Source: Pagrus major (taxonomy: Eukaryota > Chordata > Actinopteri > Spariformes > Sparidae). From it: a stretch of DNA of 64,000 bases. The notes under the pieces were generated by a model, which was given only the letters and a program-made list of their open reading frames with translations, was not told where the DNA came from and searched no databases. Positions 44,736 through 57,601 of the stretch are shown one piece after another (position 1 is the first letter of the stretch; each line of letters begins with the position of its first letter). The stretch spans positions 25,719,197 to 25,783,196 of the forward strand of contig NC_133230.1 of assembly GCF_040436345.1 (NCBI RefSeq), written 5' to 3'. Position numbers and translations under genes: made by a program.

Positions 44736-46558
44736 GTGGGTACCTTAAATATATATTTTTTTTCCGTCTAAAGCCGATCCCATTTTATACAACTCAATAT
44801 TAGCCCTGAGATAATATTAACTTTGTGATCAAATATTGACTTGAGGCGCCTCCAAATCCTCCCCCATCTCCACGCAGCGCACTATCCTAACAAAGTGGCT
44901 GACATGTAGGGGGGGAAACTTTTCACTCGGATTATAATTTCATAACTCTATACGTATCTTTACTAAATCAGATTATTTTTTGTCATGTCTCCACTCGACA
45001 AACATCGGAGCTGTTTGATTTTGGGGAGATTGATTCAAATATTTGTGTTGCAGTTGCTATTTTGTGTGCGAGCACAGTCGTACTGGGTGTCAGCCTTCTC
45101 TTTCGACACTGTACATTTTTAGCGGATATTTTAACTTAATTTACTTGAAGTGCCAGTGGCATCAAATGCATTGTTAAAACTGTGATTTTAATTTTAAAAC
45201 TATTTTTGACGGGGGAGGAAAAGCCTCCGTGTCGATTTTAACCATTACGAGCCAGTGCGCATTTAAAATAACAGTGATTTAAATTGTATTTTAATGGCTG
45301 AATGCAATGACTCTGTTTTTATAACTGTGTTTAGTAATGACTATACCGGATGAAACTGACGATTGCCTCTTTCCCTCACTCACAGTGTTACACCTCGGTT
45401 GGCAACATGAACACGGGCCTGGGAATGAACTCTATGAATACCTACATGAGCATGTCCGGCATGAACACCAGTGCCAACATGACGGCCAACTCCATGAACA
45501 TGTCATACGTCAACACGGGCATGAGCCCCTCCATGACCGGCATGTCACCGGGCACCGGAGCCATGAACGGCATGGGCGCAGGCATGACGGCCATGAGCGC
45601 AGCCCTGAGCCCCAGTATGAGTCCCATGACCGCGCAGCCCGCATCCATGAACGCCCTGACATCTTACACCAACATGAACGCCATGAGCCCCATATACGGA
45701 CAGTCGAACATCAACAGGTCCAGAGACCCTAAGACCTACCGCAGGAGCTACACGCACGCCAAACCCCCATATTCCTACATTTCCCTCATCACCATGGCCA
45801 TCCAACAGTCTCCCAGCAAGATGCTGACACTGGCCGAGATCTACCAGTGGATAATGGATCTCTTCCCTTTTTACCGACAGAACCAGCAGCGCTGGCAGAA
45901 CTCCATTCGCCACTCTTTGTCGTTCAATGACTGTTTCCTCAAAGTGCCCAGGTCGCCGGATAAACCCGGGAAAGGCTCCTTTTGGACTCTCCACCCGGAC
46001 TCCGGGAACATGTTCGAGAACGGCTGCTACCTGAGGAGGCAGAAGCGCTTCAAGTGCGACAAGAAGACCATGAAGGATACCGGGCGCAAAGCGGGAGACG
46101 GCGGCTCCTCCAACAGCAGCTCAGAGAGCTGCAACGGCAACGAGTCGCCTCACTCCAACTCCTCCTCCAGCGACCACAAAAGGTCCCTGTCGGACATGAA
46201 GACGAGCCAGTCCCTGAGCCCGGAGCACGCCGCCGCCTCCCCGGTGTCGCAGGGGCAGCACCTCATGTCTCAACATCACTCGGTGCTCGCGCACGAAGCG
46301 CACCTGAAGCCGGAGCACCACTACTCCTTCAACCACCCCTTCTCCATAAATAACCTCATGTCCTCGGAGCAGCAGCATCACAAAATGGACCTAAAGACTT
46401 ACGAGCAGGTGATGCATTACTCCGGCTATGGCTCCCCCATGGCAGGGGCTCTTTCCATGGGCTCAATGGCGGGGAAACCCGGCCTGGATTCTTCATCCAT
46501 ACCTGACACAACTTATTACCAAGGCGTCTATTCCAGGCCGATCATGAACTCCTCATAA
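44664..46558 (+). CDS. foxa2: Forkhead box protein A2 (HNF3-beta), two coding exons
   Basis: Exon 1 (44664-44735, 24 residues) joins in phase 0 to exon 2 (45386-46558) for 414 residues plus TAA. Landmarks: N-terminal [11 protein letters not shown] with STYYGEPE; a Met/Ser/Asn-rich transactivation region; the Akt-type site RRSYT just before the forkhead; winged-helix DNA-binding domain about residues 148-248 ([53 protein letters not shown]); C-terminal transactivation motifs [20 protein letters not shown] and [18 protein letters not shown]2 rather than FOXA1 is indicated by [26 protein letters not shown] and the DLFPFYRQ form of the forkhead (FOXA1 has DLFPYYRQ). FOXA2 is a pioneer factor for endoderm, liver, pancreas, notochord and floor plate. 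Length is close to other fish FOXA2 proteins and shorter than the mammalian 457 residues. No breaks are seen. Confidence 0.97.
44736..45385 (+). other. foxa2: foxa2 intron
   Basis: 650-bp GT-AG intron between the two coding exons. No repeat or ORF is recognised. Introns at this position in vertebrate FOXA2 genes can hold midline enhancers, but no specific site could be assigned here. Confidence 0.85.
45386..46558 (+). CDS. foxa2: foxa2 coding exon 2 (transactivation, forkhead, C-terminal motifs)
   Basis: Acceptor acag at 45382-45385; TAA at 46556-46558. The first 108 residues contain 21 Met. The forkhead lies at about 45755-46060. The exon is clearly richer in GC and CpG than the flanks, a CpG-island-like coding exon. 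The long reading frames seen in other frames and on the other strand here are shadows of the ATG-rich repeats and the GC bias. Confidence 0.96.
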   Translation, partial: CYTSVGNMNTGLGMNSMNTYMSMSGMNTSANMTANSMNMSYVNTGMSPSMTGMSPGTGAMNGMGAGMTAMSAALSPSMSPMTAQPASMNALTSYTNMNAMSPIYGQSNINRSRDPKTYRRSYTHAKPPYSYISLITMAIQQSPSKMLTLAEIYQWIMDLFPFYRQNQQRWQNSIRHSLSFNDCFLKVPRSPDKPGKGSFWTLHPDSGNMFENGCYLRRQKRFKCDKKTMKDTGRKAGDGGSSNSSSESCNGNESPHSNSSSSDHKRSLSDMKTSQSLSPEHAAASPVSQGQHLMSQHHSVLAHEAHLKPEHHYSFNHPFSINNLMSSEQQHHKMDLKTYEQVMHYSGYGSPMAGALSMGSMAGKPGLDSSSIPDTTYYQGVYSRPIMNSS

Positions 46559-47000
46559 ACTCTCTCTCCTCCCTACATCCGATGTGGACTTTCTTCCCCT
46601 CCAATTTGTACATTTGTAAAAAAAAATATAGAGTTTGTGTACAATATGTATTTCAGATATTTTTGACGTTTCCCACCGTTTTAGTTGTCGAGTTTGTTAG
46701 TAGCCTAATTACTTTGAGAGAGGATGTTGTTGTTGATGATGATGATGATGATAATAATAATTAAAAAGTGATGATGATAATGTGACGAGATCTGTTCAGA
46801 AGTCGGCTTCAGGAATGGACCCCAAAGACAAACTACAAGTTGCTGTAAAATAGCCTCCATCATGCATACCTGGATTCGTAAATGAATTTTAATGCCTTGC
46901 AGGATTTCTTCAATCATTTGTGTAATTCCTATTTATGGCTTGTATATGTGTATTCTTGTAGTGACAAGAACAGAATCTATATTAAAGTGTTATTGGTTTT
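46559..47000 (+). other. foxa2: foxa2 3' untranslated region
   Basis: AT-rich sequence following the TAA, with a short GAT/AAT repeat at about 46727-46762. The end is inferred from the ATTAAA signal at 46981. Confidence 0.6.
46981..46986 (+). terminator. foxa2: foxa2 probable poly(A) signal ATTAAA
   Basis: ATTAAA, the commonest variant hexamer, followed by a strongly GT-rich stretch (GTGTTATTGGTTTTGTTTTC and TGATGGTGTTTG), as expected for a cleavage site about 420 bases after the stop. No canonical AATAAA occurs earlier in the 3' UTR. Confidence 0.55.
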
Positions 47001-47037
47001 GTTTTCTGAATATGATGGTGTTTGACCCTTTTTGTAA

Positions 47038-47040
47038 TTA

Positions 47041-47077
<37 letters not shown>
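47038..47077. repeat. (ATT)n microsatellite
   Basis: About 13 ATT units just beyond the proposed foxa2 cleavage site. Confidence 0.95.
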
Positions 47078-47915
47078 GTTATGGTGTAACAGCAGTCTGG
47101 AGGCAACAAGCGTCTCCTCTATGAGATTTTTAACAGCAATTGTGTTCCTCTTGAGGCTGGACTTAAATGATTTAATACAAATTAATTGAACCGAATGTAA
47201 CAAAACTGTAGGCCAAAATATTTCATATGAAAGTAAAACATTCATTTTTAATAAATTAACTGAATAAATATTAAATGTTGCAAACTAATATTTGTGAAGA
47301 GCAAAACTACAATTAAAGTCAATTTAGATTTTTAAATTTGATCCAATTGTGGCTATGTACGACCTCCATATGTAACATGAACGTATTCCCTGTTTCTGCA
47401 TAAACTGAGTTTTCACAATAATTATTGATCTTTCAAGTTCAGAATTATTCCCATCCATGTGCTTTCATTGTAAGGCACGGGTTTTCAGCAGGGATTAATA
47501 GCTTTGCTGGACAATATTGCGCACAATGCTCTCAATTTGTCAGTCAGAAAATAAGAAAAACAAACACACGCTTATTAATCCCAAACACAAATTGGGATAT
47601 GTATGAGGGGAAAAGTGTATCCAACACATTAGGCACTTTTTTTTTACATAATTTGGGAGTGAAAAGAAAAAAGAAGAAAAACCCTACAAACAATAAAATA
47701 CAGTTTTCACTCCAAATATGCTGCAAATGAAAATGTGTGTTTCCTGCAGAAATACAAGAATCACTTATAAACCCACATTGTACAAAAATCTGCAAGTGTG
47801 TACATATAGGCAGAGTTGGAATACCCGCGTATTTAAGCATTCATTTAAAATTCCCACACATGCAGTGAGTCACATTATGTTTCAACCTTATCTAACACTG
47901 TCACTCACACACCGG

Positions 47916-47943
47916 GCCTGCCTGCCTGCCTGCCTGCCTGCCA
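47916..47943. repeat. (CTGC)n microsatellite
   Basis: Seven tandem CTGC-type units, directly upstream of a long CA tract. Confidence 0.9.
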
Positions 47944-47961
47944 GTCACCCAGGTTGATCAC

Positions 47962-48075
<114 letters not shown>

Positions 48076-48317
48076 AAAGTTTAGTTCAGTGAACAAGATT
48101 AAGTGTCATTGTCACATAAAACAGCCTCCCGTGGCGCAGGAGAATAGTTGCTGGAAAAGAGGGCTGATTTGGGAACAGAGCCGCCTCAATGTGATGCTCT
48201 AACTTCTCTCCCCTCAATCTGGGGCTCCATTGTCTACTCCCTTATTTTAAAGTAGTTGGACCCTCCCCTCTTGTTAGATAAGATAGGCTAGTTGTCGTCC
48301 AAAAGAATCGGACCCCC

Positions 48318-48412
48318 ATCCTCCTCCTCCTCCTCCTCCTCCTCCTCCATCTTTTTCTTTTTCTTTTTCTTCTTCTTCTTCTTCTTCTTCTTCTTCCTCC
48401 TCTCCTCTTCCC
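48318..48412. repeat. (TCC)n / (TTC)n polypyrimidine tract
   Basis: Tandem TCC units, then CTTTTT units, then tandem TTC units: about 95 bases that are almost purely pyrimidine on the + strand (one ATC interruption near 48349). Confidence 0.95.
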
Positions 48413-49824
48413 CGCTGAGCTCAAATCCAAGGCCAGGCAGGGAGTTTGGGGACGTTTGTGCTCCCCTCATAACCAAATGACACCCCTTCGCCTTCTGAAC
48501 ACGTAGGGCCTAAAGTGTGCGTTTATTCTCCAGACCCTCTTTACAGATCGTACTTTAAACAGCGTGATCTGCGAATAAACAAAGCCAGTAAACAATAGAG
48601 TGGAGGCTATGCCCACATATAGGAAGAGTACACACACAAACCAAATTGCACAAGTGTAAACTTTGAATAGGACGCCGCCGCTCTGTAAATTTACACAGAC
48701 ATTAAATTTCGTTCTATTCATTTTAGACATATAATGCTAAGCTGATTTTTTATAGCACACTGATCGATATCTCTGTAAAATAATCATTTTTTTTAACTAG
48801 CGGGGCAGTGAAATCTTTGCTTTGTGCTAAAGTCAACAGTGACAGAGTTTGAGCTCAAATAAATGCCGTGATGTCTGGAGCCCTTTGCAGAAGGCAGAAG
48901 GCGAGCCTCTACAATGGGCTCCTGTGTGGCTTGCCAACAACAAGCACCGGCTATTTTGCACAGGTATGAAGCTTTTATTTTTCTACAACCGTCTCTTTTT
49001 AGGAATCTTTATTACTTATTGGGAGAGAGAGGGGGGGATTGATAGCAGTTCTCGGACATGCATGAGAGGGGGGGTGTGTGTGGTGGCGACAGAGGCTGAT
49101 GTCCTAAATTCATGAGAAAAAGGAGACGTATTGGATTTCACGACAGGGTGGTGCAAAGCTGAGGGGATCTGTGATAGAGTTTGCTGCAAGTTTCCGCGTC
49201 TTGGACTTGCGTGATGGAGAGAGAGAGATCCCGCTGCACCGACAGGAAACTGCAAGGGATTTAGTGTCATTGATGCATTTTTTAAAAAGCGACAAAAACG
49301 TCTGCAAGAGGATGAGACAGCTCCTGCTTTTACTGATGATGATTTATTTATTATTACAAAATCATCCGACAGAGCAGGAGCTCTCATAAAAAATAGCTGC
49401 AGAAAATCCGTTTTGATTTTACTCAGGAAGCAGGTGAAACTAGCGGAAATATAAGACTGGGTACGGACTTAATGACTTGTACAGTTAGATATTTTTTGCA
49501 GTGTGCCGCTGATTGATATCATTGTCGCCGCACTGCTGTCATGAAAGCGAGTCGTGTTGCAGCACTGACACTGCTACTGCGTTATATTATACCAGTGTAC
49601 AAGTCGATGTATTTTTTCAAGGTATATTTTAATCAATAAATCTTTAAAATGATGAAGTAACGGCTGGGTTTTAATAAATCAATGTAAGGTTTTTGTTCTT
49701 GCTCAGAATTCCAATCTCAATATAACATATTTTATCAATTAAAAGCAGCTCAGATAGCAGTGCTCATTGATAATCATTAACCATTACGCATCATTGCTTA
49801 ATGATTAATCATTGATTTAAAAAC

Positions 49825-49826
<2 letters not shown>

Positions 49827-49869
<43 letters not shown>
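49827..49869. repeat. (TAA)n microsatellite
   Basis: About 14 TAA units without interruption. Confidence 0.95.
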
Positions 49870-52800
49870 GAGTCCAAGAGGCCGTACATTTGTTTGTTAT
49901 TTTTCTAAATCTTAAGTAGATGGAAAACCCTCCAAAATGTCCATTATCCAATATTAAACAGTTGTATCCGTACGCGCCTCTCCTCCGATCCTTTGAAGGC
50001 GGGATAACCCCAGTCAAGCCCTCTCTCGCGCACACTGAGATGGGAATGGCCTTTCGGAGCTTTGCTGGTTCAAAGGTAACCAACCTCAATCTGTACTGGC
50101 GGACAAAAGTGCGCCGAGGCCACATCACTGCACCTTCCCCATCTCCCCATCTCCCCATCTCCATCTCCTTCCTCCTAACTTTGTGCACGCTTCCCATCAG
50201 GGAGGATACCTCTGCAGCTCCTACGGCCAGACCAGCACATCTGTTGTTATAGCAACTGAATAAAGGATTGGTCCAGGCAGCAGCAGCAGCCTGTTGATCC
50301 CTTTTTCTCCGCTAACCTGATTTCTCTGCATTTTCTCTGCACTCGCATTTGCATATTTCATGATTAAGGCCTGAAAATCAGACCTCGTTTCTCACAAAGA
50401 CGCGTCTTTTATTGACTGGAAATAAGCCCCCATTGGCCTAGTAAATAAAAATAGAAATACAATTAATTATAAATAAAATGGAGCATGCGTAAAAGCAGGC
50501 GAAAAAATATCAGAGTTTGGATTCTTTAAAAAAAATGTGACCAACAATAAGAGATTTACTCTGTCATGTCTCTAAATAGCATCTAATTGTGCCACACCGC
50601 CAAAGTGAGACATTCTCCCTACAGCGATGCATTTTAATGCCTAGACGAGTTTGGGCCTCTATTTTCACTGAATGACTCAATATCCTATAAGCCATAGGCG
50701 CATCCACCCATGGGCGTCAACTAGGAGGATAGTAGAGGCACTGCCATTCCTGGCAACGGTTTTACGCAGGAAACAGGGAAAATGATGTATAAAAATGTAA
50801 GAAATATTGTAATAAATATTATACACCTCATGATTGCAAGTTTCCTGTAGCTGGAGCAGTCAGATTTGCGGCTGCGCAGTAGAGTTTAGTAATCAATCGT
50901 CCAATCGGCCAAATTCTAAAATCTACTCTCGCCTCATCAGGCTACATATGTGCGTATTAATCGGCTGCGGAGTTATTTCTAGGAGTCGGATGGAGTCTGC
51001 CGCACCTATAGGCTCTACGCTGCAGCACGACTGGAACACCCAAGTAGATCTGTCTCCATGGCGACGGCGGGACACCGGTCCAACAAGCTGTAATTCTGTC
51101 TCAGCCTTTTGCAGGGGAGGGACCGTCCACACTAGCCCGACTTAACTCCTCTTTCACCAGAAATACTCCTAATCCCATATCTTAGCAAGGCAAACTGCAG
51201 TCCCTCAGTATATTAAAGGGACCACAAAGTCAAAAACTCAAAGCCACCCATGGTTTCTCTGCGGGCGGCCCGGGCCGGTGTGACGCTCCTGTCGTCCCCT
51301 GTCTGTCCCTCCGTCCGTCCATCTCCAAAGATGTGTCTACAATTTACTCTGCACGTATCCGCTGCGGATGAATACATTAGCTCGTTATTAGGCGAATATA
51401 TTTTTCCATTTTTTTTTTATTATCTTGTGTGATAAACAGTATGGCACACAATTATATTATAAGACAAGGAAACAGTTTGGGCCTGAGCAGTGGATGGAAA
51501 TATTTTTGAAAATGTTCTGTTGACCTGACTTTATAAATGGCAAATTATCTTAATTTGTTGTATTGCTCTTTTATTATCCTGCTGTCAATTACTGTCTAGC
51601 CATTGACAATTGTAATATGGCTTATTAGGAATTTAGAATGAGCTCACAACCAAGCTTGAAAATAAAGCAAGTTTAGGAAGCAGCCTACATTTTATGCCAA
51701 ACTGGAACAACTACATTTAAATTATAAAGTGAGCTGCATTAACAGAAACATGCTTTCTTAGTGTTGTTCTATTACATATTAAAAAAACAAACATTTGCTA
51801 ATAAAGGATAAAAGATGAATACACGTGCATATATTTCTTTTGCAGTTATGTTAATGATTTTTTTAGTATTTATAAAGAAAACATTAATAAAAAACAGCAT
51901 AAAGTAAATTAAAATTGCACATTGCATTGAACAAATATGTCAATGTAGGCTATAACAATTCTGTCTTTGTCCACATAGTTTTATTGTGTATTTGGGCGTC
52001 AAGCAGGCCTCTAACACACAGCCTGGGTTAAGTCATTTAGCTTGAATAGTAGTAGGAGTATTCTATTTTTAATAAGGAAATTAAAACAGTTGAAACACAC
52101 CCTAATGACTGAATTAATAAAACTAAGCTCCAGGCGGATTTTGAAGCTTGAGATGACTGTAACGGCCTTTACATCCAACTCTAAAATTTAAGTTGACATT
52201 GTCAGCATTTGTTAATTATACATATAAAGGTAACATCTACAAATGGTTGTTAAATATTTGTCGTGCAGTCAGGATATTTTACACAATCTTAAAGAAACCT
52301 TAAAGGTATTTTTATGAAGTCTCCTTCTAATCAGGGATTTACAAATGCATACAGAAGACATCCCCTTCAATGATTTCATTTTCTAACTCTGCTGTTCAAA
52401 CCCCTTCTCCTTTTCTTCCTCGGGCCTTTATTTCTTATACACAGAGTAGATCTTTAAAGGTTACTGTTCACCTCTCATCCTCACTGAAGATGACACTTTA
52501 ATCTTAAAATATTGGAAGTTTCAGTCAGTGTTTTTTTTTTGTAAGTCTGTCTGCATGAGGGTCTGTTTGGGGTTCTGTTATGATGGAAAGAAGAGGTGTG
52601 TCTGTCTGTATTTAAGAGGGAGAGAAGGATGGACAGGGTGAGAATGCGGCCGCCGACTGTGATGTGTCCGCACTCTTCTGACACGAATATGTGACATTCC
52701 AGTGTAGGACTCCTTCATGTCCTGAGAGAGAGAGGAGAGAGAGAGTGAGACAGAAAGAGAGAGAGAGGTTCACCAACAATGCCCATTGAGTACTGTGAGG

Positions 52801-55800
52801 CAGCAGCTGGTGGGACGTGCAGTGACCTAAAGGCGAGCTATTCAGGCCAGGACGGGGTGCCTCTCACTGCACTGCTTTTATATGCCTGGAAGTGGATGGA
52901 TGGTCAGTGTTTAACTTTGTTAAGCATTGCAACACAGTGGAAGAGAAGTCAGTCCCCACCTTACCATCCAATCAAGGTTTCCAAAGAGTTGATGGAGATG
53001 ATGTAAATGTCTGATAAAATGGAAATGGCAGCCAGAGGCCTTTGTTTCTGCTGAAGTGAGGCTCAGCCGCACACTGGAGGAGGGGATTATCTTCTCAAGG
53101 AGAAACATAAAGAGAAAAACTCTCTATGCAAGATAATAGATGTGTGATCAGCCAGGCAGAAAGATACTATATTGGATGGAGATTATAGATGCTCAAAATA
53201 TGAAGTTAGGTGTTGCTCGACTGCTGGAAACATTTGTGGTATGCACACAATTCTAGCTCCTCTTTGGTAATTCCACAGGCATTTCCCAGTGGGTCTCATG
53301 CCTGTCTTTGAGATCAAACCTTGTTGGCAAAGCGACCATAAAACGATATGTCAGTCAGCTGTGGTAAAGGGATGCCTGCTCTCTCGGTTGTGATTGATCT
53401 GCCAAGGTTTCTTTATTCCCCTGGAGACTGGATACCTCCAGGTTTTAGATTCAGCTGTTGCCAGTGCTGATGGATATCGGGAGCTAGTACCACATTACAG
53501 CCCTCGTTTCTGACCCATTTCCACCACAAGTGTGGCACACTGAACAGCACATGGCCATAACATGGAAGCCAACACGCTGCAATATCTCATCACTTCCCCC
53601 TCAGCTCCAGTTCCAGGAAGTGAAGGCAGAGCGTTGCCAGCCAATCACGGCGAAGGACACCCAACTCATTAAAAGTTAATGAAACCTATAAACGTGGTGC
53701 GCCAGCGATTCATTTAAACCCCCAATCCAATCTCCTCTCCCAGCAAAGGCAAACAAGCCCGTGTGCCCCCAGCGCCATCCTCGGAATAACAAACTACGGA
53801 ATATTTTGTCCTGCATATGTTCTCCCATGCAGACATGTGCGCTGTGATGGGCTCTTACAATGGGACTTGTCCAATTTAGAGAATGCCAAGATGGTGTTCT
53901 GCAGGGGTGAATTCTGTAATCCTTATCTGAGTGAATTTAATGCCTTTACTTTACACCACACAGCTTGTCAGGGAAATGCCGGCGATAGATATGCCATTTC
54001 AACATTCATGAGAATCACTGACATTCAAATAATGCGCTCATTTTAATACGGTATGAGTGGGAGCCAAATCTGTGTGAAAACCCTGTATTTACTTCTTCAC
54101 GGTCATGCAAGTGTCAAGATTCTCGATTCTCTTGCCCTTCAAATAAACTCTCTCCTACCAGCAATGCTCTGTCTATTCCAGGGCACTCTCGTCTAATAGC
54201 ATTGCTGCTCTAAATTTGATAACAACCCATCAACAGCAATAAAGTGCCACCTTACAAGTCTAAGTAAATGTAAAGTGTGGAACAATATCTCCCCTTGTCT
54301 TTAAGACCTCCATTTCAACACAGCCCCGGTGCCTCTTAGTGCTTCCCTTGGGGGATTCAAATTAAATTCCCTCCATGTATAGCGCCACTGTCAGCCCGCT
54401 AATGAATTCCCATACCCTGACTTGAATCAAATTAATCCCCAATTTAATCCCATATAAATGGCTGTGTTATTTATAATGGGAAGGCGGATGCTCAGCTGAA
54501 GGATCGAGGAAAAGCTGGGAGGTGTCTACAGGGCTGTTGAGCAGATTATGGTGAAGGATGAGGCCTGTATGTTTTCCCCACTGCAGAGTAGTCCCCTGAT
54601 ACACACTATTTAACCCTCGCCTGCTTGACGCTGACAGAAACATCACGGCGTTTGTCACTTAATATCCTTTCAGATTAAGGAGTCAATTGGCAGATTTATT
54701 GGTCAGAGCTGGGATGCCCTTATCTTGAAGTGCCCCAGACAGAAAGATAATGTTGGGCATCATGATTCATGTGCGAGAGGGCTTCGGTTACAGTTAAATT
54801 AGCTGTGGGTTCAGACTTGTCACAACCAAACCCTGTTTGAGGTCACAGTTGCGTTTATGTATTAATGCAAATTTATCTCCCTTTCATATGCAAACCCTTC
54901 ACAAGAAATGTAGTTGCACATTTTTGGGAGCAACTCCTGATCATTATTTAGAGTGGAGGGCCACCACCTTCATGCGTGGGTGAGTGACAGGTAGTTTGTT
55001 AAAGGGCTTATTTTATACAAATAGCACAGTACCTTTAATATGCCGCATGGTGAAATATTGCTAATATTTTTTTGAAGCAAATATGATGGTCCACCACGCC
55101 GTCAGATGCATTTGTGTGAAGAAAAGCAAAGTCCAGATGGTGACTCCAGGTTCAGTTATTGATGTGAAGACTGGAGCGGTTGGACCGCCCGCTCCTGTGT
55201 TGTTTTTGGACCGTATGTGTAGGAGCCAACAGAGAATGAAAACACAACATCCAGACATGCCAACATAATGGCGTCGCAGCAAATTTTCTTGCAAAAACAG
55301 TGATATTTGGGATTGATACACAGGATCGTAAAGCCAAACAGTTACTGTATCAATGGTGTGATTTTCACTAGTAACAATACAAATATTTATGTATTCACCT
55401 CGACGAATTTTGTGCAAAGTTTGTTTTGACTGTTGATATTTAAGTTTGGTTGGTATGCATGCATATATAGGAATTCTGCAGATCCAAATGTTTGATATAC
55501 AGTTATTAAGTAAGCAATAGCATGGGATGGATATGAGGATGACAGACGGTTCTGAAGTCACTTTGGCAGTTCAGAGGACAGTTTGGAGCCTTTAAAGCTC
55601 GGGCCACCAAATGTCTGAACAGCTATGGTTTATTGAGGCATCTGTAAGCTTACTCACTTTATTGCCAAGCTTGGCTCGTGCACCTACCGTCATGGAGAGA
55701 GAGAGAGGGAGAAAAAAAAAAAACACACACACACACAAAAGTTTGCTGTTTGCCTTCATTCCACCAAATCCTTGACAGCCGTGCTATAGCCCATCACTAT

Positions 55801-56680
55801 TCACACCATTGTGCTGTCACAACAACTAAACACATCATTTGTGTTGCAGAAACTCATCCTGTATGTATCAAATACCAAATGTTTGGCGACGGAGAGAGGC
55901 GACGGTGGGGTGGGGTTGGGGGGGAGCTGCATAATTTGCTAGGAAACATTTTACCGAACATTTGGTGATAAAAACGCCGGCGTCAGCCCCGAGGCTTAAA
56001 GCAATTAATTCAGGATCCTGACATAAACTCTCCAATCCTTTGACAGCTTGGAGCTGAAATAAAAATGCTAGTTCTCCTGGGAACGGCAGGAGATAGCTGG
56101 CTCTTTTCTGGACTGTTTGCTCACTGGCCCTGAGAGCAATCTTCCCCAGTCAGAATGAAATGCAAGGACACAAACAATGTACCGGCGAGAGAATGGGAGA
56201 TGGGGAATGAACAGTTTGGACTATTTGCTCAGCAGAAGGGCAGCCACAATGGCCGGCCCATGGCTTTCCCATGCATCAAGCCTCTTAGTCTTAGGCCTCC
56301 CTTTGTTGCCTGGTTTCTTCTTCCCCGGCCAGATAAGAGCCCAGCTGCCCTATACTTTTAATTCCCATTGTACGCCATACTGTATGGTCATTTATCTGTG
56401 CACATTTTGCCTGCCATGACGGTGTTGTCTAATTGAACGGGTTATCGTGCGTGTATCTCCGTTCACCTTAGCATGTGTACTCGTTTAGGGGTTGAATCGC
56501 TCGCACTTTTCTATAAAAGGCAGGCTGGCGGCTGGGTGAGGGGGGATAACGGCTGACCCCTCTTCTCTTCTTAGAGGAGGCAGCACAAGTCAAGCACAGA
56601 GTGTGATAACGATACCCAAGTGGTTTTTCAATAAGGCTGAATTTTCATTTTAGAGCGGTTTGAGTCATTTTATTAACAAA
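49870..56680. other. Gene-free 3' flank of foxa2, first part
   Basis: No coding sequence recognised on either strand. It holds two TAATCC homeodomain-type sites (54433-54438 and 54445-54450) and long stretches of unique, moderately GC-rich sequence (53560-54700, 55960-56600). Confidence 0.5.
52723..52768. repeat. (GA)n-rich imperfect repeat
   Basis: GAGAGAGAGAGGAGAGAGAG-type purine tract, imperfect. Confidence 0.8.
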
Positions 56681-57010
56681 TTAAAGGTGCACTCTAGTCT
56701 TGGAAAATAAATTCCAACTCAGAAAGGTAACATTTACATTATTATTAAGGAAATAATACAAACACAGAAATATATTTATTAGAAGTATTCATTTGATGTA
56801 TTTCCATAACTAAATAAACAAACTGTCCTCAGTGTGTAATACGGTCCCCAGAACGCTGCTTGAAGCTAGAGAGGTGGCTACTAAGAAGGGCCCTGCAAAT
56901 ATAAACAAAGTAAATGAATGAAATTGTGTTGTCCATGAAGACAGTTTGTTTATTCTTGATTTAAGTCTGATTAAAAGTTCTTCCCCCCAAACTACATAGT
57001 GCACCTTTAA
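56681..57010. mobile_element. TTAA-flanked MITE, copy C (full length)
   Basis: A 322-bp element (56685-57006) between TTAA and TTAA. Tips AGGTGCACTCTAGTC and ACTACATAGTGCACCT. Interior words shared with copy B: TTTCCATAACTAAATAAACA, CCCCAGAACGCTGCTTGAAG, CATGAAGACAGTTTGTTTAT. Slightly longer than copy B through indels. Confidence 0.7.
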
Positions 57011-57509
57011 TTAATGCTGAAAAGTATCTAAGCAAGGACTCTCATTTCTAGAACCCAACAAGGAAGTACTTTTCCAGCCAAAGGCAGAAAGCCTCCAAGG
57101 GCCCTTGAGGGAGAAATGAGATGCGGTCATTATATGACCTAATGGCAACTCCAGCCAGAAGAGAGGGCAAACAGAGCAAGTGTAGTGGCTCTGGCTGAGA
57201 GAGGGATCCATATTGTGCTCTTTTGTTTTGGTTTGTTGGTTTGTGTTTGCATTTACATTGACCAGTTCTCTGCCGGCCGAATGTGTATTCACGCTCAATA
57301 CATATAATGTTGTCTGTGTGGCAGGAAATGAAAGTGGCGTGCTTCCCTGCTGAAGTCTGCCGGGAATAAAATAACAATAGTAAATGCATCCGAAACAAAC
57401 AAACAAACAAACAAATAAATAAAAAAAGACAGACATGGGATGTCAGGGGACGATCAATACACATAAGATAAAGGAGCATATTCATGCATGTAAGCAGACA
57501 CTTGCCTAA

Positions 57510-57527
57510 ACACAAACACACACACAT

Positions 57528-57599
<72 letters not shown>
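57510..57599. repeat. (CA)n microsatellite
   Basis: CA repeat with interruptions AAAC and ATGC at its start, then about 60 pure bases. A (CAAA)n-like run precedes it at 57391-57420. Confidence 0.96.

Positions 57600-57601
<2 letters not shown>

Noticed and set aside
45337..45732. 131-codon frame rich in His/Arg overlapping the start of foxa2 exon 2
   Set aside because: It is a shadow of the repeated Met/Asn/Ser codons of foxa2 in another frame, has no domain, and begins in the intron.
45545..45994. 149-codon frame on the - strand opposite foxa2
   Set aside because: Explained by the high GC content and codon pattern of the forkhead exon; no family resemblance.
56512..56520. TATAAAAGG, a consensus TATA box in the gene desert after foxa2
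   Set aside because: The same word occurs at about 9644 and 29271 in clearly non-promoter DNA, so it is not informative without transcript data.
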